Assembly: GCA_015039315.1 (NCBI GenBank)
Contig: WIDE01000059.1
Span: forward strand, 151,928-207,678
Direction of reading: 5' to 3'
DNA: 55,751 nt
DNA from: Clavulina sp. PMI_390
Taxonomy: Eukaryota; Basidiomycota; Agaricomycetes; Cantharellales; Hydnaceae
The notes under the pieces are model-generated. The model was not told where the DNA came from, searched no databases, and saw nothing but the letters and a program-made list of their open reading frames with translations. Shown piece after piece: positions 24,308-35,327 of the stretch; positions within the stretch are counted from its first letter, which is position 1; the number at the start of each line of letters is the position of its first letter. The translations under genes and the position numbers were made by a program.

Positions 24308-24849
24308 AATGTCATCAGCGGTGCCAGATCCTCAACGTGAATATGTTTGTCTCAGTGATAATAGAGCAGAGCCATGGACTTCAGTCAGCCGTTGTTGTGA
24401 AATTGAGCTGCGAAAGACGTTCTAACGATATGATGAAGTGTTGTAAAGCTCTAAACCTTCGACTCAGATGGTTGTCGTTGATGTTGTTGTCCTTTTGCAT
24501 AGTTCCCACGGTTGGCGCTTGATGCATAGCGATTTTTCCACTGGTATGGAGGCTAACTAGTCGGGATTCAGTTTCAAGCATCAGGAACGCATTCGAGTAT
24601 ATCGAATCTCGCGTCATCGGAGGGGGCGTTTGAATCCTTTCTATGTTTAGCGGCTGGCTGTTTCGTAGGAAACCAACGTCAACACACATGAAGGAATGGA
24701 CTTCTAAGGCGCCCCACCATCTCCTGAGGACGGCTGCACGTATTAGTACTCCTTGAGGCTCTTACTAGGAATACACATACTTCCCGCAGCCACATAAGCT
24801 TCCGGCATATATTTCAATACCTTCTTCTCACTGTTCCTTCAGTAATCCT
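24308..24849. promoter_or_regulatory. Head-to-head promoter region of genes D and E
   Basis: A 542-bp region between divergent starts, twice the length of the B/C spacer. A 102-codon minus-strand open frame (24689-24381) lacks family similarity. No defined motif found. Confidence 0.4.
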
Positions 24850-26857
24850 ATGCGCGCTCTAGCAAAGAAGGCATCCACCTGGACTCACCGCAAAGCTCGG
24901 GTCCCTACTCCCAATATTCATACGGAATCTATCTCAGCACTCTATGACGAGTGTCCTTCATCCCCGCGGCATCTTGGTATCTCATTAATCGCAAAACTTC
25001 CGGATGATGTGGTTATCGAAATTCTGTGCCATGGTTTGATGCCATCGGATTTAATGGCCGTCGGTCAGGTGGCTCAAGTTCTTTATCCACGACATGATTG
25101 ATTTTGCTTACATCTTTCACTCGCAGACATGTCGCACGTTACGTGCATGCTCCAACGCGATGGTAGTGTGGAGGCATGCGTGGTCGCGCGATCCTTCCCT
25201 ACCTCGTATATCCCCCCAGAAGCTTGTTCTCCCAGAGTCGATGAAATCGCCAGACCACGGCCAAAATAGCAGCTTCTTCAATACCCCCCACCCTCAAGCT
25301 GCGAATATCGAGGTGCTGGAAGGTGGTAGCATAGAGATGTTTCCCGTCGCCCCTTCGTCGTCGGATGGTGATTCCTGCAGCCCAGACTATCGGGCGCGAT
25401 ATCTTCAAACAATGCATATGAGATGGCGTATGCGTCAGTCGCCTGTGGTGTGCAAGCACCGTATTCGTCCAGGGATTCTCCCAGAGATACCCAGCGACCA
25501 ATTGAAGGCGTTCGCAGTTTCACCAGGGGGTGATATTGTCATCCTCTGGCAGTTGGCGTTGTTACAAATAATTGATCTTCGGCGGCACAGTGCAGTCAAG
25601 TATGATATTCAATTCCAGTCAGATACTAACCGATGGGCGTGCTGCGTTGCATCGGAGATGTTCGAGTATGAGGGCAAAGAGGGCGTTGTGATTGTTACTT
25701 CTTTCCGGCGAGTGTATCCATTGCTATTTATATTATCTTTTGTTCTAAACCTCCTCATAGAGATGCAAAGAGAGCCAAGTTCTTCTTCTTTCCTCTATCT
25801 TCCAGCCCTTCTACTCTTGTGCATCTCGCGAACATGCCAACTCCCGATATGTTGGACACTGCCGAAATATTTTTTACAGGCTCTTACCTGGTTATGTTGA
25901 CTGGAACTTCGCGGGACACAGTATCCTATATCCAAGTTATTGATTTTTCCCAAGGGGTGAATTACTTGATACATGTGGAGGTATGCGAATACTCACCCAC
26001 TCTGATGCCACTATGCTGACTTATTGGTTCGGTCTTACTAGGTGCCTTCCCAGAAAGTGCAGATATTTCAGTCGAAATATCTCTTGGTCGCGACCTCCTC
26101 TGGCACTGTGCTCGGTGCCTACTTGCAACACTTTAAGAGCGACACTGAGTATATCCCTTTCCCACTAACAGATCGACGTTATTCGTGGATTGTTGCAACA
26201 ATCGGGGAGGATAAAATCAACGAAGGAATCTTCCTACCGCGTTTTGTCACCCACTATCGTCCGGTCCACCAGGACGGTATTAATCCCTCTCATAGGGGTG
26301 AAGCCTATCCCATCTGGTGCCTCGGCCGAGTGGGTGTGTATCCGAAATCCACGATACTCGTTATGGGCTCTATGCCCCCACCGCCGGCCAATGGCAACTT
26401 TGTTGAAGACGCTGATCCGACCGAACCCCAAAGAGGAGAGCTACGCAGCAGCCCGGTGGCAACTTCGTGGAGCGAGCTTTCCTCCCCGTTCAGCCACAAA
26501 CACCTCCCGCTTGCGCCAATGGATAGGAAAATTCCCTCTTCCAGATCCCCGACCAAACTTGACATCTTCGCATACGGCTTCCAATTAGGCGATACCCAAT
26601 TGCTATCAAGTCTCATTTGCCTCACCCCGCTCCAAGGTTTTGTGCTCTCAGATGTCAGGGGTTCCTCGGTAGACCCAAAAGTCGTACACAAACCACTCTT
26701 CATCCGTAATGGCAACCAGGAGAGCGGGATCACGCCGCTGAGGCAAAACGACCTTACTGGGTGGAGGTTCCAGTGGAGCGAATCAGGGGGTATAATCGTC
26801 GCTATCACAGATCATCGTGCATCTGGGACATATAAAACGCAGATCTATCAACTCTAG
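24850..26857 (+). CDS. F-box family II protein, gene E (611 aa)
   Basis: Model: exons 24850-25068, 25127-25707, 25761-25980 and 26042-26857; the total is a multiple of three. The F-box is at about residues 48-73 (AKLPDDVVIEILCHGLMPSD). Family blocks follow: TCRTLRACSNAMVVWRHAW, RYLQTMHMRWRMRQ, EGVVIVTSF, VQIFQSKYLL, FQWSESGGIIVAI and the C-terminal TQIYQL. The intron after exon 2 appears to use a GC donor (TTCCG then gcgagt) where paralogue D has gtgagt; no nearby GT keeps the frame. Inferred role: SCF substrate receptor. It is convergent with the LSB5-like gene. Confidence 0.85.
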
Positions 26858-27186
26858 GCGGCTTCAAATTCAAAGCAACCTCAATAACATTCTTAATTCG
26901 CCATCTCCTGCAAACCTGAGTCCGGAGACAACGATGAACAAGGGAAGTGGACGTTAGGATGTAATGACGGTGTGATGGTTGGTTGGGGTAAAACGATACT
27001 GATTGGAAGAAAGGAAGGGTAAGCTCTGGATTTGGGGAGCTTCAAGCGATTTCAGACTTTGATAGCGGTATCAATGGAAATACAAGCCTGTAAGCGTGAG
27101 GGGGGTCGTAACGATCCACAACACTATAGCATGTATCATAGGAACAATGTAACGACAGTACATACAGGGTTACTGGGCGAACTGCA
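26858..27186. other. Convergent intergenic stretch
   Basis: This separates the stops of gene E (plus) and the LSB5-like gene (minus). It presumably holds both 3' UTRs; nothing else is visible. Confidence 0.5.
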
Positions 27187-29120
27187 TCAAAACAAACCCT
27201 CCAAATCAGCAAACGGATCCTTTGCAGCAGCAGCAGGTGCAGGAGCAGGATTTGTTGTTTTGGTCGTGGACGGTTGCGTTGTGGGCATTAGTGGAGTGCT
27301 CCTCCCTGACCCCGACGCACCAAATGCGTTCATATTGGCCACACCTCCAAACGATGGAACAGGAGAGGGAGCTTGCTGGGTCTGGAACCCGTTGAGCGCT
27401 GACCCTGGCCGTGACGTTGACGCGTTGCTGTTCCAGAAGGATTGAGGTTGCGATACAGGGGCGGATTGCGCAGGCACCAGAGGAGGTGTCGGGTTGTTAC
27501 CGTACGAGAAGAAAGATGCTGCTCCAGACGCTTGAGGTACGACGGCAGTAGAACCTAATGAGATTGCCTGTCGAGGAGGCTGCGACGATGACGAACCTCC
27601 GAATAGCTCTTCCAATTCGTTGGCCGCAGAGGTAGGACCAGACGTGGCGCTTTGCCCGGCATCAAAATCAATGAGATCGTTCGCAACACTAATGAAGGTA
27701 CAAAGTCAGATAGAGCGGGTGGTTCTATGACTAGAATGAACATACGTTGCCTGCGGCTGGGGAGCGGCGGAGAAATCTCCCTTTTGATACCTTTCGTATC
27801 TGTCCAGCACATTATTGATCAAATCGTTTATAGACAGGAAGTTTTCTATGTGGGGAATAAATGAGTTTCTCCTCGGATAGTGTATTAACTGGTCGACGCT
27901 AACCTAATGCTTCGGGGTCGTCGTCGTCTTCTTGCGCATCAGAGATCCACTTCTGGATTTTGGGTCGCGAATTTCGGCATATGATGGCGACTTGCTGAGA
28001 AGCGCAGTGGCGTGGAATTAGAATACGATGTAAACAACCTGAGGATGAGGGGTTGCTCACGTCATAAGCATCTCCGGAGACGAGGCGTTCAGGTTTGCTC
28101 GTATCGAAATTGTCCAGCATGTCGTTTAGGAGAATGACATGAGACTGTAGCTTTTCGAGCTCATGGAGAGTTTTGGATCGATAATCTGGCTTGGCATCGG
28201 GGTTCTAGGAACTTTTGTCAGTTTATGAACGCTGCAAAGGACGCTGCGATCTTGTACTCACAGCACCAGAGAGGGTCTTCATCAACTCCTGGGCTGCTTG
28301 TAGATCTCTGGGGGTCCCTCTTCTTATGAGCTCTTGTAGTTTCTGACGAAAAATTTGAAATCAGAGTGGAAACATTCCTAGTATTACGAAGCCAAACTTA
28401 CTGCTGACTGCGCCTCACGATCCTCCGCCTCCAGTTCCTCGGGCGACTTGAGATTCTGTGAGGGCGTAGGAGATTGGTGAGCGAAGAGCAAAAGAAGTCA
28501 TCCGTTGGACTACTTACTACACTGACGTCTTGTGCAGCTACTGCAGCATTCTGATTTCGCGATGCGTCTCGGAACCGATAGCCTGACAAAATGCGAGCCA
28601 ACATCAATCAGCAGTAAGAATTTGCATGCTTCATTGTTTTCGCATCGAAGGATCACAAGAATGAATTCAGTAACACACCTTTGAAGCTCAACAGTCGATG
28701 CATATCACGAATGTTGCCAAAATCCTCCTTGAAGCGGCTATCTTTGCACAACGTCTCCTTCCACGTATGTATCAGGTCCAAAATCCGCGACATGATGGGG
28801 CCAGGGAATGGCGGGGGTCTCTCGGGAAAGCGTCGCACGAGCTCATTGAGAAACTCTTTGGTGGAGATCTGCAGGTGGAAAGGGTACCCGCAGTTCTGGA
28901 CGAGCGTCCCAATCACCGTCAACGCAAGCACCGAGACGTGCGGGTTGCGGTGGTTGACAAGACGCGCGAGGGTCATGGCTGCTTCACGTGGGGTGTTGGC
29001 CTTCTTCGTGTTGATAAACTCGGCGAGCTCGATGTTGAGCGCGTAGTTGGGCTCGCGCAGGGATGGGTCACAGCATCGGTGCACGTAGATCTCGACGGGA
29101 GAGGCATTCCAGTTCATCAT
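27187..29120 (-). CDS. LSB5: VHS and GAT domain protein, LSB5-like (492 aa)
   Basis: Model: exons 29120-28679, 28582-28518, 28455-28402, 28342-28262, 28204-28061, 27994-27904, 27845-27746 and 27688-27187; all junctions are GT..AG and phases close. Residues about 5-147 form a VHS domain (EIYVHRCCDPSLREPNYALN, then LTVIGTLVQNCGYPFH). A helical GAT domain spans about 188-313 (HELEKLQSHVILLNDMLDNF, VAIICRNSRPKIQKW). Then come an NDLIDFD acidic motif, a Ser/Pro/Asn-rich tail and the terminal DPFADLEGLF. There is no GAE domain, which argues against a GGA adaptor. The yeast relative Lsb5 works in endocytosis and actin patch assembly and binds ubiquitin and Arf; that role is inferred here. The start at 29120 is tentative (29117 is also ATG). 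It looks like a conserved single-copy gene. Confidence 0.8.
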
Positions 29121-29473
29121 CGTGGCGGTGTCGTGGAGCCCCCGTAGTTGCCTACCACGAGGCACGATTGCCAGCGAACTCCGAGGACGGGAAGCGGGAA
29201 GCGCTCTGGACGATCTTGGGCGGGAGATGGTTGTTTACAGTTGTTTTGTGCGCTTGTCACCAAAATAAATGCGATAAACCTCTGAACACTGAGAATCATG
29301 ATATGGATCCTAAGATGGACACAGTCGTAGAACATTATCGGGGATAGGTCAAAGAGACCCCAAACGACGTAATATGATACAATCAAGTCGAGATCGAGCG
29401 GACATAGGAGCAAGTAAAGAGAAACCATTGAGTACGAAGGAAAGGACATAGCAGATGGGAAACTAGACAATGG
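29121..29473. promoter_or_regulatory. Upstream region of the LSB5-like gene
   Basis: These 353 bp lie between the LSB5-like start and the 3' end of the first DUF7330-like gene. They must hold the LSB5 promoter and the neighbour's 3' UTR. No specific elements recognised. Confidence 0.4.
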
Positions 29474-31806
29474 CTAAACGAAACTGAGCATTGGGTAACC
29501 GTTCTCTGCGATGATTCTAGTGCACGATTTGGATATCGTCAGACCTGTTGACTGCTCTCCCGCGCCGCCATCTGTGATTTTCGATCCGGTATCCAGAGAG
29601 GTGTCAATAGTTGGCGGTGGCTGCCGCCAGTCAAAGTATCCTTGTAGCTTATAAGGAGTCACCGCCAGCACCTTATAAACTGGCTCGCGCCCAAGGTGCA
29701 TTGGATCGTCATTGGATGTGAGGTGCGAGTCAATAAAACCATTCAAACCAGACATCTCAAACGGGCTTTCCATTGTCCGCCAAAGGGCAACCAACGCTAG
29801 GCTATTCGATGTTTGCGTGTCAAAGATGACGTCGGGGTTGATAGGTGCATACTTGAATGTGTGATATACAGGTGCGTTGGATGTCGTCGCGTTGATGGTG
29901 AAATGACCGTGGTGCCCAGGATAGGTAGGTGAGGTTCGATTTTCGAGAGAGGATAACCTCCAAACTACGGTAATAGACCTACAGGGGACCGTGATATCAA
30001 TCTTCTGTACAGCAACAAGAAGGTTGTCAATCAGGGTGGAAAGAAAAAGAAAGCATACCCGTTGGATGATTTTAACACTGCGGTTGTAGGGGTACTTCGT
30101 TTATTTATCATTTGGATCTCTGCGTCAATATTAGAGTTCATAGTTTCAAGGCGAAGTGAGCCATCAATCCAAAAATCCCCTTTGATGGCTCCGCTTGTTG
30201 TGATTATATTGATAACCTTGGCATGTAGCTCCCCCTATGTTGATTGACCGCTTTTAGTGGATATCCCCTGATCGATGAGCGACTATAAGACATACCTCGA
30301 TAGCGACGTGCCCATCGGTCGCTCTCACATCCACGACGTCAAGGCCCGAGTCAAGGTGATAAAGCAATTGGTTGAACTTGGGAACATTCGAGTGTAGCTG
30401 ATCTACCTTCCGATAATTGCCCCCTGGAAGCACAACCAATATGTCAAACGAAACATCCCTTTGCTTTGTAGGCATCCAGTCCCATCGTTTATCGGGAGTC
30501 TCCATGATTCAGCCAATGAGACAGAAAATTCATCAGGATGGCTATCGCAGGCTGGATAACAGCTACTCACGAAGATGCCCACCCCCTGACTTGTATCATT
30601 ATGAGCGAGCATACAGACCATGACGCTGTTGCGCATCTCGGGATGCCAATAATATAGCTTCACGGACACTGTGGGCCTATCCACGTTGGGGTTCTGAATA
30701 TATTTAACTCTACCCTGGGCATTTGCGCCCCGTGCAAAGAGGTAGAAGTTTGTCACGTTGAACGACGGGAGGGTAACGTACGCCTCTGAAATGAATGGTG
30801 CATCATACGGCTTCCCATTGTCTCGGTCGCAGTAGGGGTCGCATTTACTCCAATTAGTGAATATATTATCATCGCCATTGTCATCATGAAGAAGAAAGGG
30901 GGGCTGCGGGAAAGGAAATGCAGACGATGTGTGTTCGGCAAGCCGAGAGAAGTCCCTATTGATAGGTACCTCAAACGAATCGAGGTCGCACCCTGCCCAA
31001 GGAAGAAGCGCCCCATCTTCCCCGCTAGGGAGTTCTGGCTTTCCCTAATATATGTATGCGCACAAAGTGAGATTATAATGAACCCCAGGCATCGTTATTG
31101 CACTTTTTGGGAAAAGTATAGCCGGAAGGACGCTGGAGAGCAGGATAACTTACCCATCGTAGTGAGCCTCGCCGTTTTGACATTGGATTCCTCATAACAG
31201 CAACGGATGTGACGGAAAGTATGCCAACAAGACAACAGACAAGTAAGCTGCTTGATCATAAGATACATGCAGGTCGGCGATCTCAATGATGGTTAATGAC
31301 AGAAGATGATTAAGGGACGTACGCAACGCAAAGTGCTTTTATGAATCGAGTCCTTGTGGTCTCCCGCTTCTGATCAGAGCTGGAAGAATTTGGATTACGG
31401 TTTCCAGCGTAGATACTGAGCGTGGCGGCATGGCGCCACTGCGTAGGAGGTGATGTCGAAGATGGTATTGGTGATCGTAAGAGGGGAGTATGTTGGGTGG
31501 GAGAAGTAGGTGGTACAGGAGATGGGAGTGGAGATGAGGATAAGCGAGCCGTAGAAGCTCCAACAGATATGGAAGGGCTCAGTAGTCCAACCTGGGATTG
31601 AGCCTGCGAAAAAGATCCCTCGGATTGAGATAGCGCAGGAAGAGAGCTCGGGCCTGCAATATTGCGAGGCTCGTACGCTGGAGGGGCCGGGAGGACTCTG
31701 GCCTGCTCATCGATATAGTTGCCATCTGCGTTCGCAACATCCTCCTCATATTGCTCTTGGTCCCCACGTACACTGCGAGCCGCGCTTTTGCATCATCCAG
31801 AATCAT
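29474..31806 (-). pseudogene. DUF7330-like membrane protein, array copy 1, frameshifted
   Basis: Exons by homology: 31806-31323, 31247-31154, 31044-30571, 30499-30296, 30234-30059 and 29978-29474. The start MILDDAKA is followed by a frame change: the coding strand reads GCAAAAGCGCGGCTCGC where the sister genes encode A-K-A-A-R, consistent with two extra bases (a duplicated GC or CG near 31780-31785). The frame after that is open and homologous throughout: the proline-rich LPAPPAYEPR, the membrane segment, the ASYWHPE-like YYWHPEMRNSV, GVGIF, KRWDW, and the end AENGYPMLSFV. Exon 1 is 484 nt against the expected 3n+2. With the shift ignored the protein would be 644 aa. It could be a recent pseudogene or a sequencing error. 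Confidence 0.75.
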
Positions 31807-32400
31807 ACCTCAGGCCACTTCTTCTATAGCGTACGAGTAGCTATCACACGTCGCAACCGTTTGGCCTCAGTGGTTCACAACTAGTCCTCGAGCTACAGGT
31901 TACCTCGACTAGTGTTGTTTGGGCCGCATTGTGTTAATGAATGGTGGCGGAAACGACCTCATGGTCGCGCGCGGACTCTGGGGATTACTATGTTGAATGG
32001 GAACAATTGAACCGTGTTCTTTGGAGGAGCAAGGATTTGTGTTGACGGACCGTGGAAAAGTCGGCATCAGAGGCCGCCATATCCCATCATGCTGGCGGGC
32101 AGCGTACATGCGCGACCAGACGGGCGTATCCTCGTCCCACTCTCGATCCGATTGAGCGTAGAGCTACCTATTCATACTTTAGTCGCCGTGAATAAATTTG
32201 TCGGAATAATGTGCATCATGATGCGAGCATACCGAAAGGGAACAATTGTACGATTACAGGACCAAAACTAACAATGACGCTCAGCGAGATACTAAGAGAC
32301 AAATTGGTAGCCAAAATGGGATGAAGAAAAAAATGAGAGAAATGAGAACATCCGTGGAAAGGGAAGGCGAAGCTATAGAACGAAAAGAATTTCACTGCAG
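31807..32400. other. Spacer between array copies 1 and 2
   Basis: This contains the promoter of copy 1 and the 3' UTR of copy 2. It includes the conserved CTCATGGTCGCG block described separately. No gene seen. Confidence 0.5.
31958..31979 (-). promoter_or_regulatory. Conserved upstream block of array copy 1
   Basis: The sequence ctcatggtcgcgcgcggact occurs here and at 40806-40827, upstream of array copy 4. A shorter version (ctcatggtcgcgagcgg) is at 37821-37837, upstream of copy 3. The blocks lie 123-152 bp upstream of the ATG. On the coding strand each block contains ACCATGAGG, an upstream ATG in good context that would open a reading frame of 17 codons here. Confidence 0.6.
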
Positions 32401-34797
32401 TTAGACAAAATTAAGCATTGGTTTTCCCTGCTCTGAGAAAATCCTGAAGCGCGAGCTTATGTTGGATACACTTGTCAAGGCCCGAGGGATGGGGCCAGCA
32501 TTGATCGCCTCTTCAACATCTCCATATCTGCCACCAGCAGATGACGATTGCCGCCAGTGGAAGAAGCCTTCAAGCATATCGCGACTAAACCCAAGCAACT
32601 TCAAAACTGGGTCTCTCCCTAGCTGCATCGGATCGTCAACAGCCCTGAGATGGGTCTCCACAAGCGGGACCCCAATATCGCCGTGCATCTCGAATGGACC
32701 CTCCATCGTGCGCCACATCGTAACAGATGTTGAGGCGTTAGACGTATGTGTCTCGAAGATGATATTGGGGTTAATCGGCGCGTACTCAAAAGTATGATAT
32801 GCGAGCGCATTGGATGTCGTTGAGTGAATGACAAAATTGCCGTTGTACCCTGGATAGGATGGCGAGGAAGGATTCACAATAGAGGAAAGGAGCCATCGCG
32901 TAACAATGACCCTGTCGATACATAAATGAGCGAGAACCGGAAATAAAGGCACAGAGTACTAGTACGACTATAGAAACGCACCCGTTCGAAGTGTTCAGGA
33001 CAGCCGAGGTGGGCCGACTTCCTTCATTCGTTAATCGAATATTAGCTGATATTCCGGCCTCTGAAGTTCCAAGATGAATCGAGTCATCTGCCCAAAACTG
33101 GCCCGAGACTTCACCATCAGTCGTGATAATATTGATGGTTTTGGCGTGCAGCTCTCCCTGTCGAAAGATAAAGCCCACCATTGAGAGATGAATCAAGGAC
33201 TTGTCGGCCATAGAAAGCCAAAGACGAAGAAAAACTGCAAACCTCGACCATCACGTCGCCTTCCGTTGCTCTTACATCCACAACTTGAAGCTCGAAGTTG
33301 AGGTGATAGAACAATTGGCTGAACTTGGGGATATCGGCACGGAGCTGGGCGACCACGCTGCCATCGTAGGTCGGAAGCGAAACCAAAATGTCAAAGAGAA
33401 TATGTTGCTGTCCCTTCGGCATCCAGTCCCATCGCTTGTCAGGGGTCTATAGTCGGTCAGAAAGGAAATGAATCAGATTATTACTTTGAGTAATTAGCAG
33501 GCTAGAGGGAAGAAGTGGATAAAGACACAAGAATTTTACTCACAAAGATTCCGATCCCCTGGCTCGTGTCATTATGGGCAAGCATGCAGATATTGACACT
33601 ATCCTTCATCTCAGGATGCCAATAATACATCTTCACCGACACAGTAGGGGCGTCAACTTCACTTTCAATATACTTGACTTTACCCTGAGCGTGCGCGCCG
33701 CGTGCCAGGAGGTAAAGACTCTTCACTTTTGCTGATGGCATGGTGAAGTACGACATGGTCTCGAACGGCGCATCGTGCGGTTTATCGCCACTGCCTGGCC
33801 GACCGTCACTTCCGGGCCTATCACCAGCACTGTGGCCCCGCTGCCCGTTAGGGCGAGATGACGAATATGGGACATCGGGGTTGAAGCTGACTTCGCTGCC
33901 ATCGAATTGAGGGAGTTGTGGGGCGAGCAATGGAAGCTGGGTGTCCCCAATGGGCTCAGATGGATTACTGGTCAGCTTCTCAAATAAAGAAAAGTCACAC
34001 CCTGTCCTCGGTGATGGTGTGCCGTCTTCCTTCTTAGGAAGTGCTGGCTTTCCCTAATAAGAGAAGGAAATCGAGAATAAGAAACAACAATCATCGGTTT
34101 CAGAGCTTGTAGAAGCAGTCGGAAGCACAAAGCGGGAGAGCGTGCGGGTAACTGACCCATAGAAATGGCCCTCGCTGTCTCGGTCGAGAATTTGAAATGG
34201 CGAGAGCGAGCTTGATAGATGATAACCCGATAAGGCCGTAGACAAGTAGGCTGCAGGACTATAGGTAAGCGTGCAAGTACGGGAATTGAAAAGACCAGAG
34301 GGTTGGTCGACATACGCAATGCATAGTGCCTTGATGAAGCGAGTTCTTGTACTCTCCCTCTTCTGGTTTGAGTTGGATGAATTGAGGTTGTGATCTCCGA
34401 TTGAGCTATTAGACGTGATAGTGCCATACCACCTCGGGGAATTCGATACCGAAGATGGTATTATTGATCGCAGGAGGGGAGTATGGGGGGTGGGAGATGC
34501 AGGAGGCGATGAGAATCGGAATTGGGAAGAAGAGGATGAAGAGATTGGATAGATAGCAGCGAACGCTGTAGAATTTGAAGGCCCAGCTTGGGAGGGAGCC
34601 TGTGACCAGGATCCCTCGGAGTAAAGGAGCTCTGGAGGAGAGCTCGAACTCGTCAGACTGCGAGGCTCATAAGCTGGGGGAGCAAGAAGGATGTGAGCCT
34701 GCTCAGCGGGGTGGGTTCCAGTCGCAACCTGGCTATCATCTTGCTCTTGCTGTTCTTGCGCTTTGCGGACTCCCTTTGCGTCGTCCAGAATCATCAC
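32401..34797 (-). CDS. DUF7330-like membrane protein, array copy 2 (658 aa)
   Basis: Model: exons 34797-34316, 34250-34157, 34053-33544, 33446-33243, 33157-32982 and 32911-32401; phases close. The N-terminal 150 residues are Pro/Ser-rich and hydrophilic (LLAPPAYEPR). One membrane segment spans the exon 1/2 junction (ALLVYGLIGLSSIKLALA). The rest is extracellular-type beta-rich sequence: GKPALP, YLLARGAHAQGKVKY, YYWHPEMKDS, DTSQGIGIF, KRWDW, then GQFW..DSIHL repeats and the end GKPMLNFV. The pattern of short beta repeats with alternating T/S-N matches what I know as the Agaricomycete DUF7330 family; function unknown. Topology is inferred as a single-pass (type II-like) protein. Start MM; 34794 is the alternative. 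Confidence 0.75.
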
Positions 34798-35327
34798 TCA
34801 GGCACTTTGTTGACTGCCCGAGCTAGTCTCCGCCGTCGCCAGTTGAACACAAACAATCAGGTCTTGAGAACTTGCAAAAGCGCCAAACGGTTAGCTTAGG
34901 TGGAGACTGATGGGAAGATTCCATCGTCACGAGCAAATTATATGCAGGATTCTGAGCCCAGCGAATCTGATTTTGGACCGAAAGAGACACTGTTTGTGAG
35001 AAAAATAAGAAAAATTAAGTCACGTGGGCGAAGGTCCCTGACACATGGGCACTTCGTTGTCCACTCTTTGATTCAAGCCGTGATTCGATTACATTCAGTC
35101 GCGAGCTACCGATCCAGGTTAGTTGCCGGTGACTGAGGGGTAGGAAAAATGAGTCGTGATATGAATGCTAATAAAGAAGAGCTCGATAATTGCAAGGTTG
35201 AAGCGTGTGGAGGGAGGTAAACCAAAGTAGAGATACCAAAAAACAATATGATGGCTACAAGGTCGAAAACAAGCGAAATAGGAGACAGTGGAACAGGGAT
35301 GGAGGAAACGAGAAAGTGGTAGTACAG
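34798..35327. other. Spacer between array copies 2 and 3
   Basis: This holds the copy 2 promoter and the copy 3 3' UTR. The block cttgcaaaagcgcc at 34871-34884 resembles cttgtctaagcgcc upstream of copies 3 and 4. A degenerate version of the CTCATGGTCGCG block may lie near 34914-34935. No gene seen. Confidence 0.5.

Noticed and set aside
27187..29120. GGA-type clathrin adaptor
   Set aside because: VHS and GAT are present but there is no GAE ear domain; the short tail ending DPFADLEGLF fits an LSB5-like protein better.
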